Shown: positions 28,740-38,829, counted from the first letter of the stretch. The stretch: DNA of 48,135 nt from an uncultured Acholeplasmatales bacterium (GCA_944324705.1 CALUXI010000012.1:1-48135); one strand, 5' to 3'. The notes: generated from the sequence alone by a model not told the origin. Numbers and translations are program-made.

Positions 28740-31700
28740 ATGAAATTATTCAAATATATAGGTGCATTAGGAATTACTTCCCTAGCAATGCTTGCTATGG
28801 CAAGTTGTAATGATACTAATGTTGATGAAACTTCAAATGGGGGTACAACTTATTATGTTTCCCCCGATGGAAGTGAAAAAGGTAGTGGTTCTAAAAATGA
28901 TCCATTAGATATAAGATATGGCTTATCTGCAGGAAAAAATCCTGGTGATGTAGTTATAATTCAAGAAGGAAATTATAAATTAGATTACCCAGTTACTCTA
29001 TTAAACTATGGAACAAAGGAAGCTCCAATTACAGTTAAGGCTGAAGGTAAAGTAGTAATTGATTTCAGTGGTATGGAATTCTTATCTACTAACCGGGGGA
29101 TTACAGTTAGTGGTAATTATTACTATATTGAAGGCTTAGAAATTATGGGTGCCGGAGATAATGGGATGTATATTTCTGGTAGTTATAATGTGGTTGATAA
29201 CTGTGTATTCCACGATAATAGAGATACAGGTTTACAGCTAGGTCGTGGTGGTTCATCAATGGCTACTATGGATTTATGGCCTTCTAACAATTTAATTAAG
29301 AATTGTACTTCATACGGTAATTTTGATGACCAAACTGGTGGGGAAAACGCCGATGGCTTTGCTGCTAAATTAACAGTTGGTTATGGTAATGTATTTGATA
29401 GTTGTATAGCATATCGTAATTCTGATGATGGTTGGGATTTATTTGCTAAACAAGATTCAGGTAATATTGGTAGAGTTATTCTTTACAACTGTGTTTCTTT
29501 TGAAAATGGATATTTATATACAAAAGAATCAGAAGTAGATATGAATAATAATCCAACAACTGATCCAGCATATAACACAACTTTAGGTGACGGAATTGGA
29601 TTTAAACTTGGTGGTTCTATTATGAAAGGTGACGTTTTGATGTATAACTGTTTAGCTTTCAATAATAAACTACATGGTGTTGGTGATAACTCAAATCCAG
29701 GTGTTATTTCAGTTTATAATACGACAACTTATAATAATAGTGCTCAATTAGATGAAAATACTGGTAAAATTGATGCAAGTTTAAAACTTCCTGATGGTGA
29801 AACCGCATCTGCAAACTTTAGTTTAGCTAGAACAGAAAACAGTTATAATACATATAGTGGTTTGTTATCTTATGCTAATAATGCTTCTTTAGGTGCTGAT
29901 GAATATAGAGGTTTAGCATATAATAGCTTATTTAGTACAGGCTCTAATTATAAATTAATTGAAGATTATACAGATGCTTCTAGTTATGTTGAAAGCAAGG
30001 CTGGAACAATTTATGAAAATGGGTTAAGTGATTCTTCATTTAAATCAGTTACTGCTCCTTCTGGCTTAGAAAATCCTAATATTCATACGGAATTAAGAAA
30101 CGAAGATGGTTCTATCAATATTGGTGATTTCTTAAGTTTAACAGATGAAACATTGGCTAAATTGAATAATGGTTCTCCTATTGGTGCTACATTGAATAAG
30201 AGCAGTTGGGAAGAATATGAGCACTATAACTTAGAAATTGATCCTTCATTAAGTACAAATGAAGCTGTATTAATGGCTGGTTACATGGCTCTTGAATTAA
30301 CATGTAATCCAAATGCTGTTATGCAAGATTTCAAGTTGCCAACAAAATTTAATGGTATTGAGGTATTATGGAAGTCTTCAAATCCTAATATTTTAGAGGT
30401 AGGAACTGAAGTAACAGAATCAAATTCAGGCTCTAAGGAAATAGTTATTAAGGTTAATAGACCGGAAGATAAAGATACTAAAGTAACTTTAACAGCTACA
30501 TTAATTTACAATGAAATTGAGATTGATGAAACTACATTTGAAGAAATTATTAAAGATACGGTTTCTACAACTAAGACATTTGAAGTTAACGTCAAACAAG
30601 CAAAACCAGAGTTAGGTGAGGTTGAAATTAATTCGGACTCTAAAGTGATTTTAGACAAATATGCTTATTATGTTGAACCTGGTGTTTCTGTTTATGATGC
30701 TTCTAATTATAATGGTAAATTATTAACCTTAGGAAAAGATTATAATTTAGAAAAAGAAATAATTTACAAAGAAACTAAAACAAGCGAAGGAAAAGAAGTA
30801 CCTGGTGTATATACTTCAACTCCTGGTATTTATGAAGTAGCTTATAAAGCTATATCTACTTTAAATCAAGCTGAGTCTAGTGCTTCATATACAGTATATG
30901 TAGTTGATCCTAATACAGAAATTGAATTATTAACATCTTCTTTATATGTTAATAGAGATGGATATAATTTAGTTGGTGAATTAAGTAATGTAAAGGCTAA
31001 TGTTTATATTTTAGTTGATGATTCTATTGTTACTGATGTAAACACGGTAATTGCAGAAGGTGAAAAATTTGTAATTAATGATGATATAGTTGATTTATCT
31101 GGTACTAATGACAATTCTAAATCTTATTATGTAAATATTGTTATCGAAAATAGTGGTCAAACGATTAAATCAGAAGTTATTTCAAAACAAGTTAATTATG
31201 TAGAAATTACAAATGAACAAGAATTCTATAATTTAATGAGTGGTAATACATCTAATAATTCATCTACAATTTATAGTTTAACTAATGATTTAGATTATGC
31301 TGATTTCACATGGAATCCAAACACTAAAAATGTTGAATTTGAGGGATTATTAAATGGTAATGGTCATACTATTAGTAATATTACTATTCATGGTATAGAC
31401 AAGGATCATTTAAGTGTTATTAATCGTTTACAAGGTGGAACAATAATGAATGTTAACTTTAATAATATCTCCATTAAAGATACAACCGAAGGTAAACCAG
31501 TTGCTGAAAGAGTTGGTTTAATTGGTAGATCTTATGGTGGTTATGTTCACAATGTTAAGATTAATAACATTGAATTATATGGTTATAGACGAGTTGGCTT
31601 AATTGGTCATGTTTCTGCAGGCGATACATATATTTCTTTAGTAGAGATATATAATGATGATAATCATATTATTACAGCGTATAATAATAAAGATGGTCAG

Positions 31701-32306
31701 GATATTGGTGGCCTAATTGGTCTTGTACAAAATGATTCTAGTGTAACAGAAATGTTAATAGATGTTGATAATTGTTATGTTAACACTGATTTAGGTTCTG
31801 GAGATAATAGATATACAGCTGGTGTAATTGGTAGAGCTGACGATAGAATCGAAGGAATGACAATTAATGTTAATCAAGTAATCTATGAAGGAACACAAAA
31901 AGTAGATAATTATGCTGGTGGTATTATTAATTTCACTACGGGTATTAGCCAAATTAATATAACTAAGTGTGCGGTAAATATTACTACTTATAAGCAAGGG
32001 AATAAGTTGTTAATTTGTGAAAAAAATAATAGTTCTATTACTGGTAGATTTGCAATTAATTCAGGTAATGGTTATACTAACATAACTCAATGTTATGGTA
32101 CATTAGGTGAATATAATGCTGATGCTTCTAATGATATATCTTATGGAGTAACAAAAACTTATGCTGAGTTCTTTGGTCCAGACGCATACGATATGGAAGT
32201 TGTTTATAATATGATTGAACTTGATATGGAAAATGTATGGCAACTATTACAAGTTGGTGTTGATGAAGATGGTACAACGCCTCTTTATCGGTTTGCATTA
32301 AAATAG
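28740..32306 (+). CDS. Family 9 pectate lyase lipoprotein
   Basis: The protein cleaves de-esterified pectin by beta-elimination at the cell surface. The 1188 residues start with a lipoprotein signal (AMASC, Cys near 23). YYVSPDGSEKGSGSKNDPL opens a right-handed beta-helix (about 35-420) with NADGFAAKLTVG and NSDDGWDLFAK, the conserved Asp/Lys region of PL9 enzymes. Later parts hold an Ig-like domain with SSNPN (about 500-620), a DUF5011-like domain, and GLUG-like repeats (VGLIGRS, VGLIGHV, GGLIGLV; about 900-1010). It follows the Ig-like lipoprotein by 12 bases with AGGAGG and ends the block. Confidence 0.85.
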   Translation: MKLFKYIGALGITSLAMLAMASCNDTNVDETSNGGTTYYVSPDGSEKGSGSKNDPLDIRYGLSAGKNPGDVVIIQEGNYKLDYPVTLLNYGTKEAPITVKAEGKVVIDFSGMEFLSTNRGITVSGNYYYIEGLEIMGAGDNGMYISGSYNVVDNCVFHDNRDTGLQLGRGGSSMATMDLWPSNNLIKNCTSYGNFDDQTGGENADGFAAKLTVGYGNVFDSCIAYRNSDDGWDLFAKQDSGNIGRVILYNCVSFENGYLYTKESEVDMNNNPTTDPAYNTTLGDGIGFKLGGSIMKGDVLMYNCLAFNNKLHGVGDNSNPGVISVYNTTTYNNSAQLDENTGKIDASLKLPDGETASANFSLARTENSYNTYSGLLSYANNASLGADEYRGLAYNSLFSTGSNYKLIEDYTDASSYVESKAGTIYENGLSDSSFKSVTAPSGLENPNIHTELRNEDGSINIGDFLSLTDETLAKLNNGSPIGATLNKSSWEEYEHYNLEIDPSLSTNEAVLMAGYMALELTCNPNAVMQDFKLPTKFNGIEVLWKSSNPNILEVGTEVTESNSGSKEIVIKVNRPEDKDTKVTLTATLIYNEIEIDETTFEEIIKDTVSTTKTFEVNVKQAKPELGEVEINSDSKVILDKYAYYVEPGVSVYDASNYNGKLLTLGKDYNLEKEIIYKETKTSEGKEVPGVYTSTPGIYEVAYKAISTLNQAESSASYTVYVVDPNTEIELLTSSLYVNRDGYNLVGELSNVKANVYILVDDSIVTDVNTVIAEGEKFVINDDIVDLSGTNDNSKSYYVNIVIENSGQTIKSEVISKQVNYVEITNEQEFYNLMSGNTSNNSSTIYSLTNDLDYADFTWNPNTKNVEFEGLLNGNGHTISNITIHGIDKDHLSVINRLQGGTIMNVNFNNISIKDTTEGKPVAERVGLIGRSYGGYVHNVKINNIELYGYRRVGLIGHVSAGDTYISLVEIYNDDNHIITAYNNKDGQDIGGLIGLVQNDSSVTEMLIDVDNCYVNTDLGSGDNRYTAGVIGRADDRIEGMTINVNQVIYEGTQKVDNYAGGIINFTTGISQINITKCAVNITTYKQGNKLLICEKNNSSITGRFAINSGNGYTNITQCYGTLGEYNADASNDISYGVTKTYAEFFGPDAYDMEVVYNMIELDMENVWQLLQVGVDEDGTTPLYRFALK

Positions 32307-32326
32307 CAAAAACAGTCAAAACAAAA

Positions 32327-32358
32327 GAAGAGCTTTCGATTATTGAAGGCTCTTTTTT
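32327..32358 (+). terminator. Terminator after the pectate lyase gene
   Basis: AAGAGCTTTC and GAAGGCTCTT form a 10-bp stem with one wobble and a seven-base loop, followed by a T run. It closes the lipoprotein block. Confidence 0.85.
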
Positions 32359-32375
32359 AATGTTGCAAAAAATAA

Positions 32376-32471
32376 AAGCGATTTTAATTTTATTAAATAA
32401 TAAAAAAACCGATTTTTGCCTTACAAATAGCGCTTTTTCAACTTTACAAACGCTTACAAAAATTATATAAT
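32376..32471 (+). promoter_or_regulatory. Promoter and operator region of the pectin importer block
   Basis: TTTACA (32443-32448), a 17-base spacer and TATAAT (32466-32471) repeat the promoter form of the lipoprotein block. The spacer contains AAACGCTTACAA, whose complement has the same AAGCGTTT core as the other promoter. AAAGCG (about 32375) and TAGCGCTTTTT (32428-32438) lie upstream as further operator-like elements. Confidence 0.7.
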
Positions 32472-32538
32472 TACAGCGATAGGAACAGCAGTGTTCTATT
32501 TTTAAACTACTAAAAAACATAAGTATAAGGGGGCACAA

Positions 32539-33183
32539 ATGAGTCTAGCTAAATATAGGTTAATTGACTTGACTTTGATTACAATTGTGGGGGTTGTTTC
32601 AGAAGTTATTGGATGTTATTTGATTAATTATTTCATGGTATCAGTTATTCCTGTTTTTGTAGCTAGTTTTGTTGTTTGCTATATGGCAATAATGCGTTGG
32701 GGGATATGGGGTATAATAGAGATACCTATTATGGCACTAGCTACCTTTGTTTCTGTCAAGTATGTTATTTATTTTACAGAACTAGCTGAAGGAAGTAGTC
32801 AGTTAGGAGAAAACTATTTATCAATCTTATGTTTTGATGCTGTTAACTTGTTATGGTTAGTATTTAGACCTAAGAAAGATGGTAATTTAATTCTAAATTC
32901 AGCCCCAAAACGTATAGGTGTATTAATACTTATGTATGTGGTAGGATCGCTTTTATGTGCTACTGTTTTGACTATTGATGGAATGAATTTTTTTGTTTCT
33001 ATTTTACGGTTGCTAGGTGAACAACTTTTAGCATTGTTTATTACTTGTTTCGTTATTGAAATATTACATAAATTTAATGCTATTTATGATGTAAAACAAC
33101 AACTGCTTAATAGAAAGAAAGAAATTCTTGAAGAAAAACAGTTTGAAAGTGATTATTACAACCAAATAAAGAAGAAAGAGTAG
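32539..33183 (+). CDS. Multi-pass membrane protein heading the importer block
   Basis: The 214-residue protein has about five or six membrane segments (between residues 10 and 175) and a charged cytoplasmic C-terminal helix rich in Lys/Glu (about 180-214). I do not recognise the family. It is the first gene behind the regulated promoter and lies immediately before the permease genes, so it is probably an accessory part of the oligosaccharide importer or its control. A vitamin-type (ECF) substrate subunit is a possible but unsupported alternative. GGGGG lies seven bases before the ATG. Confidence 0.7.
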   Translation: MSLAKYRLIDLTLITIVGVVSEVIGCYLINYFMVSVIPVFVASFVVCYMAIMRWGIWGIIEIPIMALATFVSVKYVIYFTELAEGSSQLGENYLSILCFDAVNLLWLVFRPKKDGNLILNSAPKRIGVLILMYVVGSLLCATVLTIDGMNFFVSILRLLGEQLLALFITCFVIEILHKFNAIYDVKQQLLNRKKEILEEKQFESDYYNQIKKKE

Positions 33184-33194
33184 GAGTGAAAAGT

Positions 33195-34259
33195 ATGCAA
33201 AATATTCAAGTTGCTGATATGAGTGAAGAACAAAAATCAACAATTCTGGATGAAATGGAACGTACTAGATGGAAACGCATAGGCTATGAATTAAGAAAAG
33301 ACTGGCGTTTGTATGTATTATTAGTTCCTCTACTTGTATTCATGTTTTTATTCAAGTATATTCCGGTATACGGAACAATACAAGGATTTAAACAGTATAC
33401 TTCTGAAGGTGTAATGGAAAATTATTGGCAAGGTTTGTACTATGTAAAAGAATTGTTTGCAGGCCAGGGTGCAACCTTATTCTGGAGAGCATTCAGAAAC
33501 ACTTTTGTTACTAGTATGTATGGTTTGATTTTTGGCTTCCCTATCCCAATTATTTTAGCTTTACTATTTAGCGAAATTAAAATTGGCTGGGCTAGAAGTA
33601 TATTCCAAGTATGTACATATTTACCAAAATTCTTATCTACAGTTGTTGTAACTAGTATTATTACCTTATGGTGTTATGGTGGTTCTGGTGAAGCTGGAAC
33701 AGGTGGTACAGGTATAAATCTAGAACCAGGTATTTTAACTCAATTATTTAGAAATTGGGGTTGGATAACTAGTGAAGGAAATATTGGTGTCTTACAATCA
33801 GCAAAATTCTTTAGACCAATCTACCAAATTTCTAATATTTGGCAAGATGCAGGTTATGGTTCAATTGTGTATTTTGCAGCAATAATGGCTATTTCACCTA
33901 CAAATTATGAAGCAGCTAAGATAGATGGTGCTTCTAAATTACAAGAAATAAAATATGTTACTTTCCCAGGCATGGCACCAACATTATCTATTATGTTGAT
34001 TATGCGTATCGGTCAAATACTAAATATTGGTTATGAAAAAGTTATGTTATTGTATAGACCAGAACAAGCAGATCAAGGTGGATATATTGAAACAGCCGAT
34101 GTAGTATCAACACTTATTTATAGATGGAAAATTGAGGGTAAGGCTGTATTCCAATCTATAGGTATCATTGCGGATTTGTTTAATTCTTTAATTGCGATGG
34201 TTTTAGTATTAGGTTCTAACGCAATTAGTAGAAGAGTGTCTGATACTTCATTATTCTAA
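33195..34259 (+). CDS. Oligosaccharide ABC transporter permease, YteP/LplB type
   Basis: This is one of two inner-membrane permease subunits of an importer for complex saccharides. The 354 residues have a cytoplasmic N-terminal extension (about 1-35), LYVLLVPLLVFMFLFKYIPVYG as the first membrane segment, five more segments and the EAAKIDGASKLQEIKYVTFPGM loop that contacts the ATPase. A GTG at 33186 also opens the frame, but GGAG with eight-base spacing favours the ATG at 33195. The next gene encodes the partner permease. Confidence 0.92.
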   Translation: MQNIQVADMSEEQKSTILDEMERTRWKRIGYELRKDWRLYVLLVPLLVFMFLFKYIPVYGTIQGFKQYTSEGVMENYWQGLYYVKELFAGQGATLFWRAFRNTFVTSMYGLIFGFPIPIILALLFSEIKIGWARSIFQVCTYLPKFLSTVVVTSIITLWCYGGSGEAGTGGTGINLEPGILTQLFRNWGWITSEGNIGVLQSAKFFRPIYQISNIWQDAGYGSIVYFAAIMAISPTNYEAAKIDGASKLQEIKYVTFPGMAPTLSIMLIMRIGQILNIGYEKVMLLYRPEQADQGGYIETADVVSTLIYRWKIEGKAVFQSIGIIADLFNSLIAMVLVLGSNAISRRVSDTSLF

Positions 34260-34273
34260 AGGAGGATAGATTG

Positions 34274-35122
34274 ATGAAAAGATTAACTAGATCAGAACTA
34301 ATCTTTAAAGTATTAGCTTATGTGTTACTATTATTGTTTTCAATAGCATGTATCTATCCATTGATATTTACCCTTGCTAATGCTTTATCTGATATGGAAT
34401 TTGTAGATAAAAACCAAGTTTTCATATGGCCTATGGGTTTAACTGCTGAAAACTTTATAGAAGTCTATAAGACAAAGCTATATTGGCTATCATATTGTAA
34501 TACTATTTTCTACACTGTATATGGTACAGCAGTATCTATGTTCGTAGCTGTTACTGGTGCTTATGCATTATCTAAACCAAGATTACTTTGGGGAAGAGGT
34601 TTTAACTTTTTATTAGTATTTACAATGTGGTTTACCGCAGGTATGATTCCAACATATGATAACTTCATTAGGTTAGGAATCAATAATCGTATCGGGTTTA
34701 TATTCGGTATGGGATTCAATGCATTTAATATTATATTACTTCGTAATTATTTTGCTGGTGTTCCTCATGAAATTGAAGAAGCAGCAACAATTGATGGTGC
34801 TAATGAATTCCAAATATTAACAAAAATTTATTTACCAATGTCAAAAGCATCTATTGCTACAGTTACAATGTTCTATGCTTTAAATAGATGGAATACTTAT
34901 TTCTGGGCTATGATGTTACTAGGTGAAGAAGATCGACCATTACAAGTTTATATGCGTATGAGAATCGATGAAATGATTGCTGAAAGTCAAAAAATGGACT
35001 TCTCACCAACTGCATTACAATATGCAATGATAATTTGTTCAATTATCCCTATTTGCATTGTATATCCACAGCTACAAAAATTCTTTGCAGCAGGTGTCAA
35101 TGTTGGTGGGGTTAAAGAATAA
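34274..35122 (+). CDS. Oligosaccharide ABC transporter permease, YtcP type
   Basis: This is the second permease subunit. The 282 residues show six membrane segments and the conserved EEAATIDGANEFQILTKIYLPMSK loop, with the family start LIFKVLAYVLLLLFSIACIYPL. AAAGGAGG precedes the ATG at 34274 (an in-frame TTG at 34271 is less likely). It is 14 bases after its partner and is followed by the binding protein gene. Confidence 0.92.
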   Translation: MKRLTRSELIFKVLAYVLLLLFSIACIYPLIFTLANALSDMEFVDKNQVFIWPMGLTAENFIEVYKTKLYWLSYCNTIFYTVYGTAVSMFVAVTGAYALSKPRLLWGRGFNFLLVFTMWFTAGMIPTYDNFIRLGINNRIGFIFGMGFNAFNIILLRNYFAGVPHEIEEAATIDGANEFQILTKIYLPMSKASIATVTMFYALNRWNTYFWAMMLLGEEDRPLQVYMRMRIDEMIAESQKMDFSPTALQYAMIICSIIPICIVYPQLQKFFAAGVNVGGVKE

Positions 35123-35144
35123 AAACAAAAAGGAAGGAAAAAAT

Positions 35145-37298
35145 ATGAAGAAAAAAATTATTGGGTCTGTTGCTCTAGCTTCAATTGCAGCTTTAAGTTT
35201 AACTGCATGTGATAATAGAGACCCTAACACAATTGATGCTGTTATTGTTTATAAGAGTAACAGTGGTATGACTTATCGTCAAGAAGATGCAACTACATTA
35301 GTAGATGGTCAAAGTGTAAAAAGAGGCGACTTGTTACCAATGTGGCAAGAATTAGAGAGGAAATTTGGTGTTAAATTTAATGATGCATCTGATTATTCTC
35401 AAGATTCTACAAAAGGTACAGTTACTAAATTTATGCAAGATGGTTATGTATCTGGTGGTCAAAAAGTTGAATTATTAATGACTATGAATTCCCAAACAAC
35501 AGAAATGGCAAACGCTGGTAAATTAGTTCCATTATCTGACCATTTAGATGAGATGCCTAATTTTAAAGCTTATTTAGAATCTCATCCATCTGTAGAAGCT
35601 CAATTAAAACAAGCTAATGGTAAAATTTATAATACACCTTATTTTGATGGCGTAGATAATATTGAAAAATATTATATGGTAAATTCTGACTATTTAAAGA
35701 AATTATTAGATGAAGAATATCCAGTTACTAGTATGGACAGTAAAGCTGAAATAATTTCAAAACAAGTTTATACAGCATTCTACGAAGATATGAAAGGTAG
35801 AACAATTGCTATTGCTGATCAAAATGGTAATTTTAAAGCTTTAAAAGTTAATGAATCAATGACATATGGTAATGCCGTTGATGCTCAAAAGAATGCTACT
35901 AATGGTCAAGAATATGTTCAAGCTCTAAGAGATTATATCGATGCAGCTTATAGATACAATGATGAATTAGAAGCAATTTATCCAAATCGTTCAGATGTAT
36001 TCTTGTCAGCTAGTGCTTGTTACAACGTTGATGATATGGTTGCATTATGGCGTTGTGTAAGAACAAATCCTCAATACTTAGCAAAAGTTGATTCTATTAA
36101 CGTATTCTTCCCTCGTTCTGGTGAAGCTAACCGTCAACGTGGTGTTGTAGAATTATTATCTGCATTCGGTGTTCGTGGTATGTCAGCTGAAAAAGAAAAA
36201 TTATACTTTGATGAAACAGGTAAATTACACGATGCACGTATCGAAGGTATCACATATCAAGGCTTGCAAAAATTAAATCAAATTTATCAAGAAGGCTTAA
36301 TTGTTCAAAACTATTCTGCAGGTTATGGGGGCCAACCAAAATCTGAATGGCGTAAAGCATTATTAGAAGATGGTACTGGTTTCGCTTCTTATGATTACAC
36401 TGGTACAACTTCTCCATATGCTGTTGGTCCATCAGAAAGTTATACAGCAATCTTACCTCCTGCTGCAATTTGGCAAGTTGGTGAAGCTGGTACAAATAAT
36501 TCAACAGCCGTTACAAAAGGTCCAGATGGTAAAGAAATTGGTGCTGAATTCTATCACTTCACTGAAGACTGCCGTGCTTTAAAAGATGGTGGTTGGTGTA
36601 TTCCAAATAATTATGATTATGAAAATTTAAATACACTTTTACATATAATGGATTATATGTTCTGTGATGAAGGTGCAGATTTACAAGATTACGGGCCAAA
36701 TACAACTGATTATCGTGCAAAAGTAATTGAATATGATGAAAATGGTAATCGTATTACAACTGCTAAATCAGATCCAGATGCTATGATTTCTGTAAATGGT
36801 AACGATTGTGTTATTATTTCTGATAAAGTTATGAAAGATATTACTGCAAGAAATAAGAACTGGAACGATTATTATAGACAATTTGTTGGTTCAACTCAAG
36901 GTATTGGTCATATTAGATCTGATGGTTTAGATTTCCAAACTATTATTCCAACTTTAAAAGAAGGTATGGACAATTGTACAGTTGCTATTCAAGCTGGTGC
37001 TATGTTCATTTGTAGAACAGATTCAACTGGTACATACTTCTCTTGTGTTCCATCATCTTTCGCAATTAATCAATCTCAACAAAACCAAATTGATACAAAT
37101 TGTCAAACATTTGCAGATGCATGGAAAGAAGATAGTGGTTCAAATACAGCAGCATATACAAAATATGTTGTAACTGCTTCTGAAATTACTGATGAAGCTA
37201 TTAGAAACATTCTAAATAAAGACGATGTTGATGCTGTTTTACAATTCTATTTACCGGCATATCAACAAGTATATGAAAATTCATTAAAATCACAATAG
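35145..37298 (+). CDS. Oligosaccharide-binding lipoprotein, YtcQ/LplA type
   Basis: This is the solute-binding protein that delivers saccharides to the two permeases. The frame opens at 35058, but AAGGAAGG precedes the ATG at 35145, which gives a lipoprotein signal (LSLTAC, Cys near 24) and 717 mature-type residues. The length is large for the family (usually about 500-560). Clear parts include LPMWQELERKFGVKFND near the start and GGWCIPNNYDYENLNTLLHIMDYM. Oligogalacturonides are the likely cargo, from the neighbouring enzymes. A strong hairpin follows the gene. Confidence 0.88.
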   Translation: MKKKIIGSVALASIAALSLTACDNRDPNTIDAVIVYKSNSGMTYRQEDATTLVDGQSVKRGDLLPMWQELERKFGVKFNDASDYSQDSTKGTVTKFMQDGYVSGGQKVELLMTMNSQTTEMANAGKLVPLSDHLDEMPNFKAYLESHPSVEAQLKQANGKIYNTPYFDGVDNIEKYYMVNSDYLKKLLDEEYPVTSMDSKAEIISKQVYTAFYEDMKGRTIAIADQNGNFKALKVNESMTYGNAVDAQKNATNGQEYVQALRDYIDAAYRYNDELEAIYPNRSDVFLSASACYNVDDMVALWRCVRTNPQYLAKVDSINVFFPRSGEANRQRGVVELLSAFGVRGMSAEKEKLYFDETGKLHDARIEGITYQGLQKLNQIYQEGLIVQNYSAGYGGQPKSEWRKALLEDGTGFASYDYTGTTSPYAVGPSESYTAILPPAAIWQVGEAGTNNSTAVTKGPDGKEIGAEFYHFTEDCRALKDGGWCIPNNYDYENLNTLLHIMDYMFCDEGADLQDYGPNTTDYRAKVIEYDENGNRITTAKSDPDAMISVNGNDCVIISDKVMKDITARNKNWNDYYRQFVGSTQGIGHIRSDGLDFQTIIPTLKEGMDNCTVAIQAGAMFICRTDSTGTYFSCVPSSFAINQSQQNQIDTNCQTFADAWKEDSGSNTAAYTKYVVTASEITDEAIRNILNKDDVDAVLQFYLPAYQQVYENSLKSQ

Positions 37299-37326
37299 AC
37301 TAGAAGAATCATTGAAACAAAGTTGT

Positions 37327-37358
37327 TGTTAGTGAGAGGAGTTTTTCCTCTCCTAACA
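37327..37358 (+). other. Stable intercistronic hairpin after binding-protein gene
   Basis: TGTTAG-GAGAGGA and TCCTCTC-CTAACA pair into a 13-bp stem with one bulged T and a five-base loop. The T run expected of a terminator is missing and the next gene follows with AGGAGG. It probably stabilises the binding-protein part of the mRNA, as after malE, although weak termination is also possible. Confidence 0.7.
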
Positions 37359-37377
37359 CATTAATTAGGAGGTTATT

Positions 37378-37911
37378 ATGTTACAAAAATTAACAAAACC
37401 ATCTATATATATTTATTTAGTTTATACGGTGGTTCTGTTTGTAATGGCACTTATTTTTGCAACAGGTTTAGAAAGCATAATGACTCAAGATAATTCTGTT
37501 CCGAAAGCTATTTTAGATAGTAGAGAAGCAATGCAAAAAGCTAATAATGCTGTTTTTTATTTGTTCGTGGGGGGAATTGTTGGTGTTATATTGTTATTTA
37601 TATTTGGTAATAGTTATAGAAAAAAATTATACATGTCAAATTTAATTGCTGGTACTGTTGTTCCGTTGGCTACCATTGTAGGTTCTGTTGTTGTGTTAGT
37701 ATTTATTAGTAAAGCAATATCTACTTATAATGAGAACCTAGATGGTATTAAAGAATATTATGAAACTTCTTTATTTGGAGCATCTACACCAGTTGAAACA
37801 CTAATATATCCTGCTATAGCTTTAGTTTTAGTAATTATATATATTGCTTTATGTGCTTTATATATAACTTATACGATATTAAAATATCGTAAAAGTGTAA
37901 TGGAAAGGTAG
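37378..37911 (+). CDS. Four-segment membrane protein, pectin importer block
   Basis: The 177-residue protein has four predicted membrane segments (about 10-32, 58-78, 88-112 and 140-165). A mostly polar outer loop lies between the first two (TQDNSVPKAILDSREAMQKAN), and the C-terminus is basic. I do not recognise the family and see no catalytic motif. It lies between the binding protein and the next membrane gene, nine bases before it, with AGGAGG before the ATG. Confidence 0.75.
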   Translation: MLQKLTKPSIYIYLVYTVVLFVMALIFATGLESIMTQDNSVPKAILDSREAMQKANNAVFYLFVGGIVGVILLFIFGNSYRKKLYMSNLIAGTVVPLATIVGSVVVLVFISKAISTYNENLDGIKEYYETSLFGASTPVETLIYPAIALVLVIIYIALCALYITYTILKYRKSVMER

Positions 37912-37920
37912 GTATTAGTA

Positions 37921-38817
37921 ATGCAAAATAATATTTCATTAGAAAAATATGATTCTACTATAATAGCAACTATATCTAACCAAGTTTTAACGACCATTTT
38001 TACTAAAGATTATACAAAGGTTAAATTAAAAAACAAATTTGGTGCTTATTCTACCGTTTATAAAATCGAAAAGAACGGAGATAACGAACTTGATTCTACT
38101 TGCTTTAGTCTTTCTGATAATTTATTAGAAGTTCATAGAAAAGAAAATGTTAATAAGAGTGCAAAATTAGTAGTTTATTTACTAGATGGTAATAATGAAA
38201 TTTATATTAATTCATGGGAACTATATTTATTAACAAAAGAACAAAGTAACACATACTCTTTACAGGAAATGAGATATAACAATAATAAAACATCTTATGC
38301 TTGTGGGTTTGTTGGTATTTTGTTTAGTTTAATAGCTGCAATTGTTATTTTGAACTCAGCTCCATATAGTTGGAATTCATTAATATTTATTCTATTAACG
38401 GTTGCTATGGTATTAGTTGGCTTTTTGGCTTCAGAAAAGGTTAAAACATATAAAATTAATTATTCTTATGTTATGTTTGCTCTAGCTATACTTTGCGTTG
38501 TTCTTGTCTTCTGGTATCCATTAAGTTTGATTGTTAACTATCAAAATTTATTGGAAGCTAGAAACAACCTTACTATTGATCCAACTAACCAACATTGGTT
38601 GGAAGTTGAAGCAAATGCATTAAAGAATTTAGGTATTCCTATTATTGGTGACGGCGAAACCCAAGCAATGTTACCACAAAGCGGTACATTTAGAGGAATA
38701 ACTTCAATAGTATTGTTATTAATTGCCGCTGTTGCATATGCTTATGGTGCATTTAATGCTTATGTAAAATCTAATAAATTAAATAAATACTTAGAAAGTA
38801 TTAATGAAAAACATTAG
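37921..38817 (+). CDS. Membrane protein with soluble N-terminal domain, pectin importer block
   Basis: The 298-residue protein starts with a soluble, strand-rich region of about 120 residues without a signal peptide, then has three closely spaced membrane segments (about 125-205). A loop of about 55 residues with WLEVEANALKNLGIPIIGDGE and a fourth segment (about 260-282) follow. The family is not recognised. Twelve bases separate it from the ATPase gene, so the two are probably made together. Confidence 0.75.
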   Translation: MQNNISLEKYDSTIIATISNQVLTTIFTKDYTKVKLKNKFGAYSTVYKIEKNGDNELDSTCFSLSDNLLEVHRKENVNKSAKLVVYLLDGNNEIYINSWELYLLTKEQSNTYSLQEMRYNNNKTSYACGFVGILFSLIAAIVILNSAPYSWNSLIFILLTVAMVLVGFLASEKVKTYKINYSYVMFALAILCVVLVFWYPLSLIVNYQNLLEARNNLTIDPTNQHWLEVEANALKNLGIPIIGDGETQAMLPQSGTFRGITSIVLLLIAAVAYAYGAFNAYVKSNKLNKYLESINEKH

Positions 38818-38829
38818 GAGGGAATTTAT

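Noticed and set aside
32128-32538. 136-residue minus-strand frame over the pectate lyase end and promoter region
   Set aside because: It crosses a clear terminator and the importer promoter, and its composition is that of an antisense shadow.
35058-35144. Longer start of the binding-protein gene overlapping the permease gene
   Set aside because: The later ATG has a good ribosome site and begins a standard lipoprotein signal; the extension would hide it.
36250-36582. Open frames on both strands inside the binding-protein gene
   Set aside because: They overlap a long, well-supported coding sequence, lack ribosome sites and show low-complexity Gln/Leu composition typical of shadow frames.
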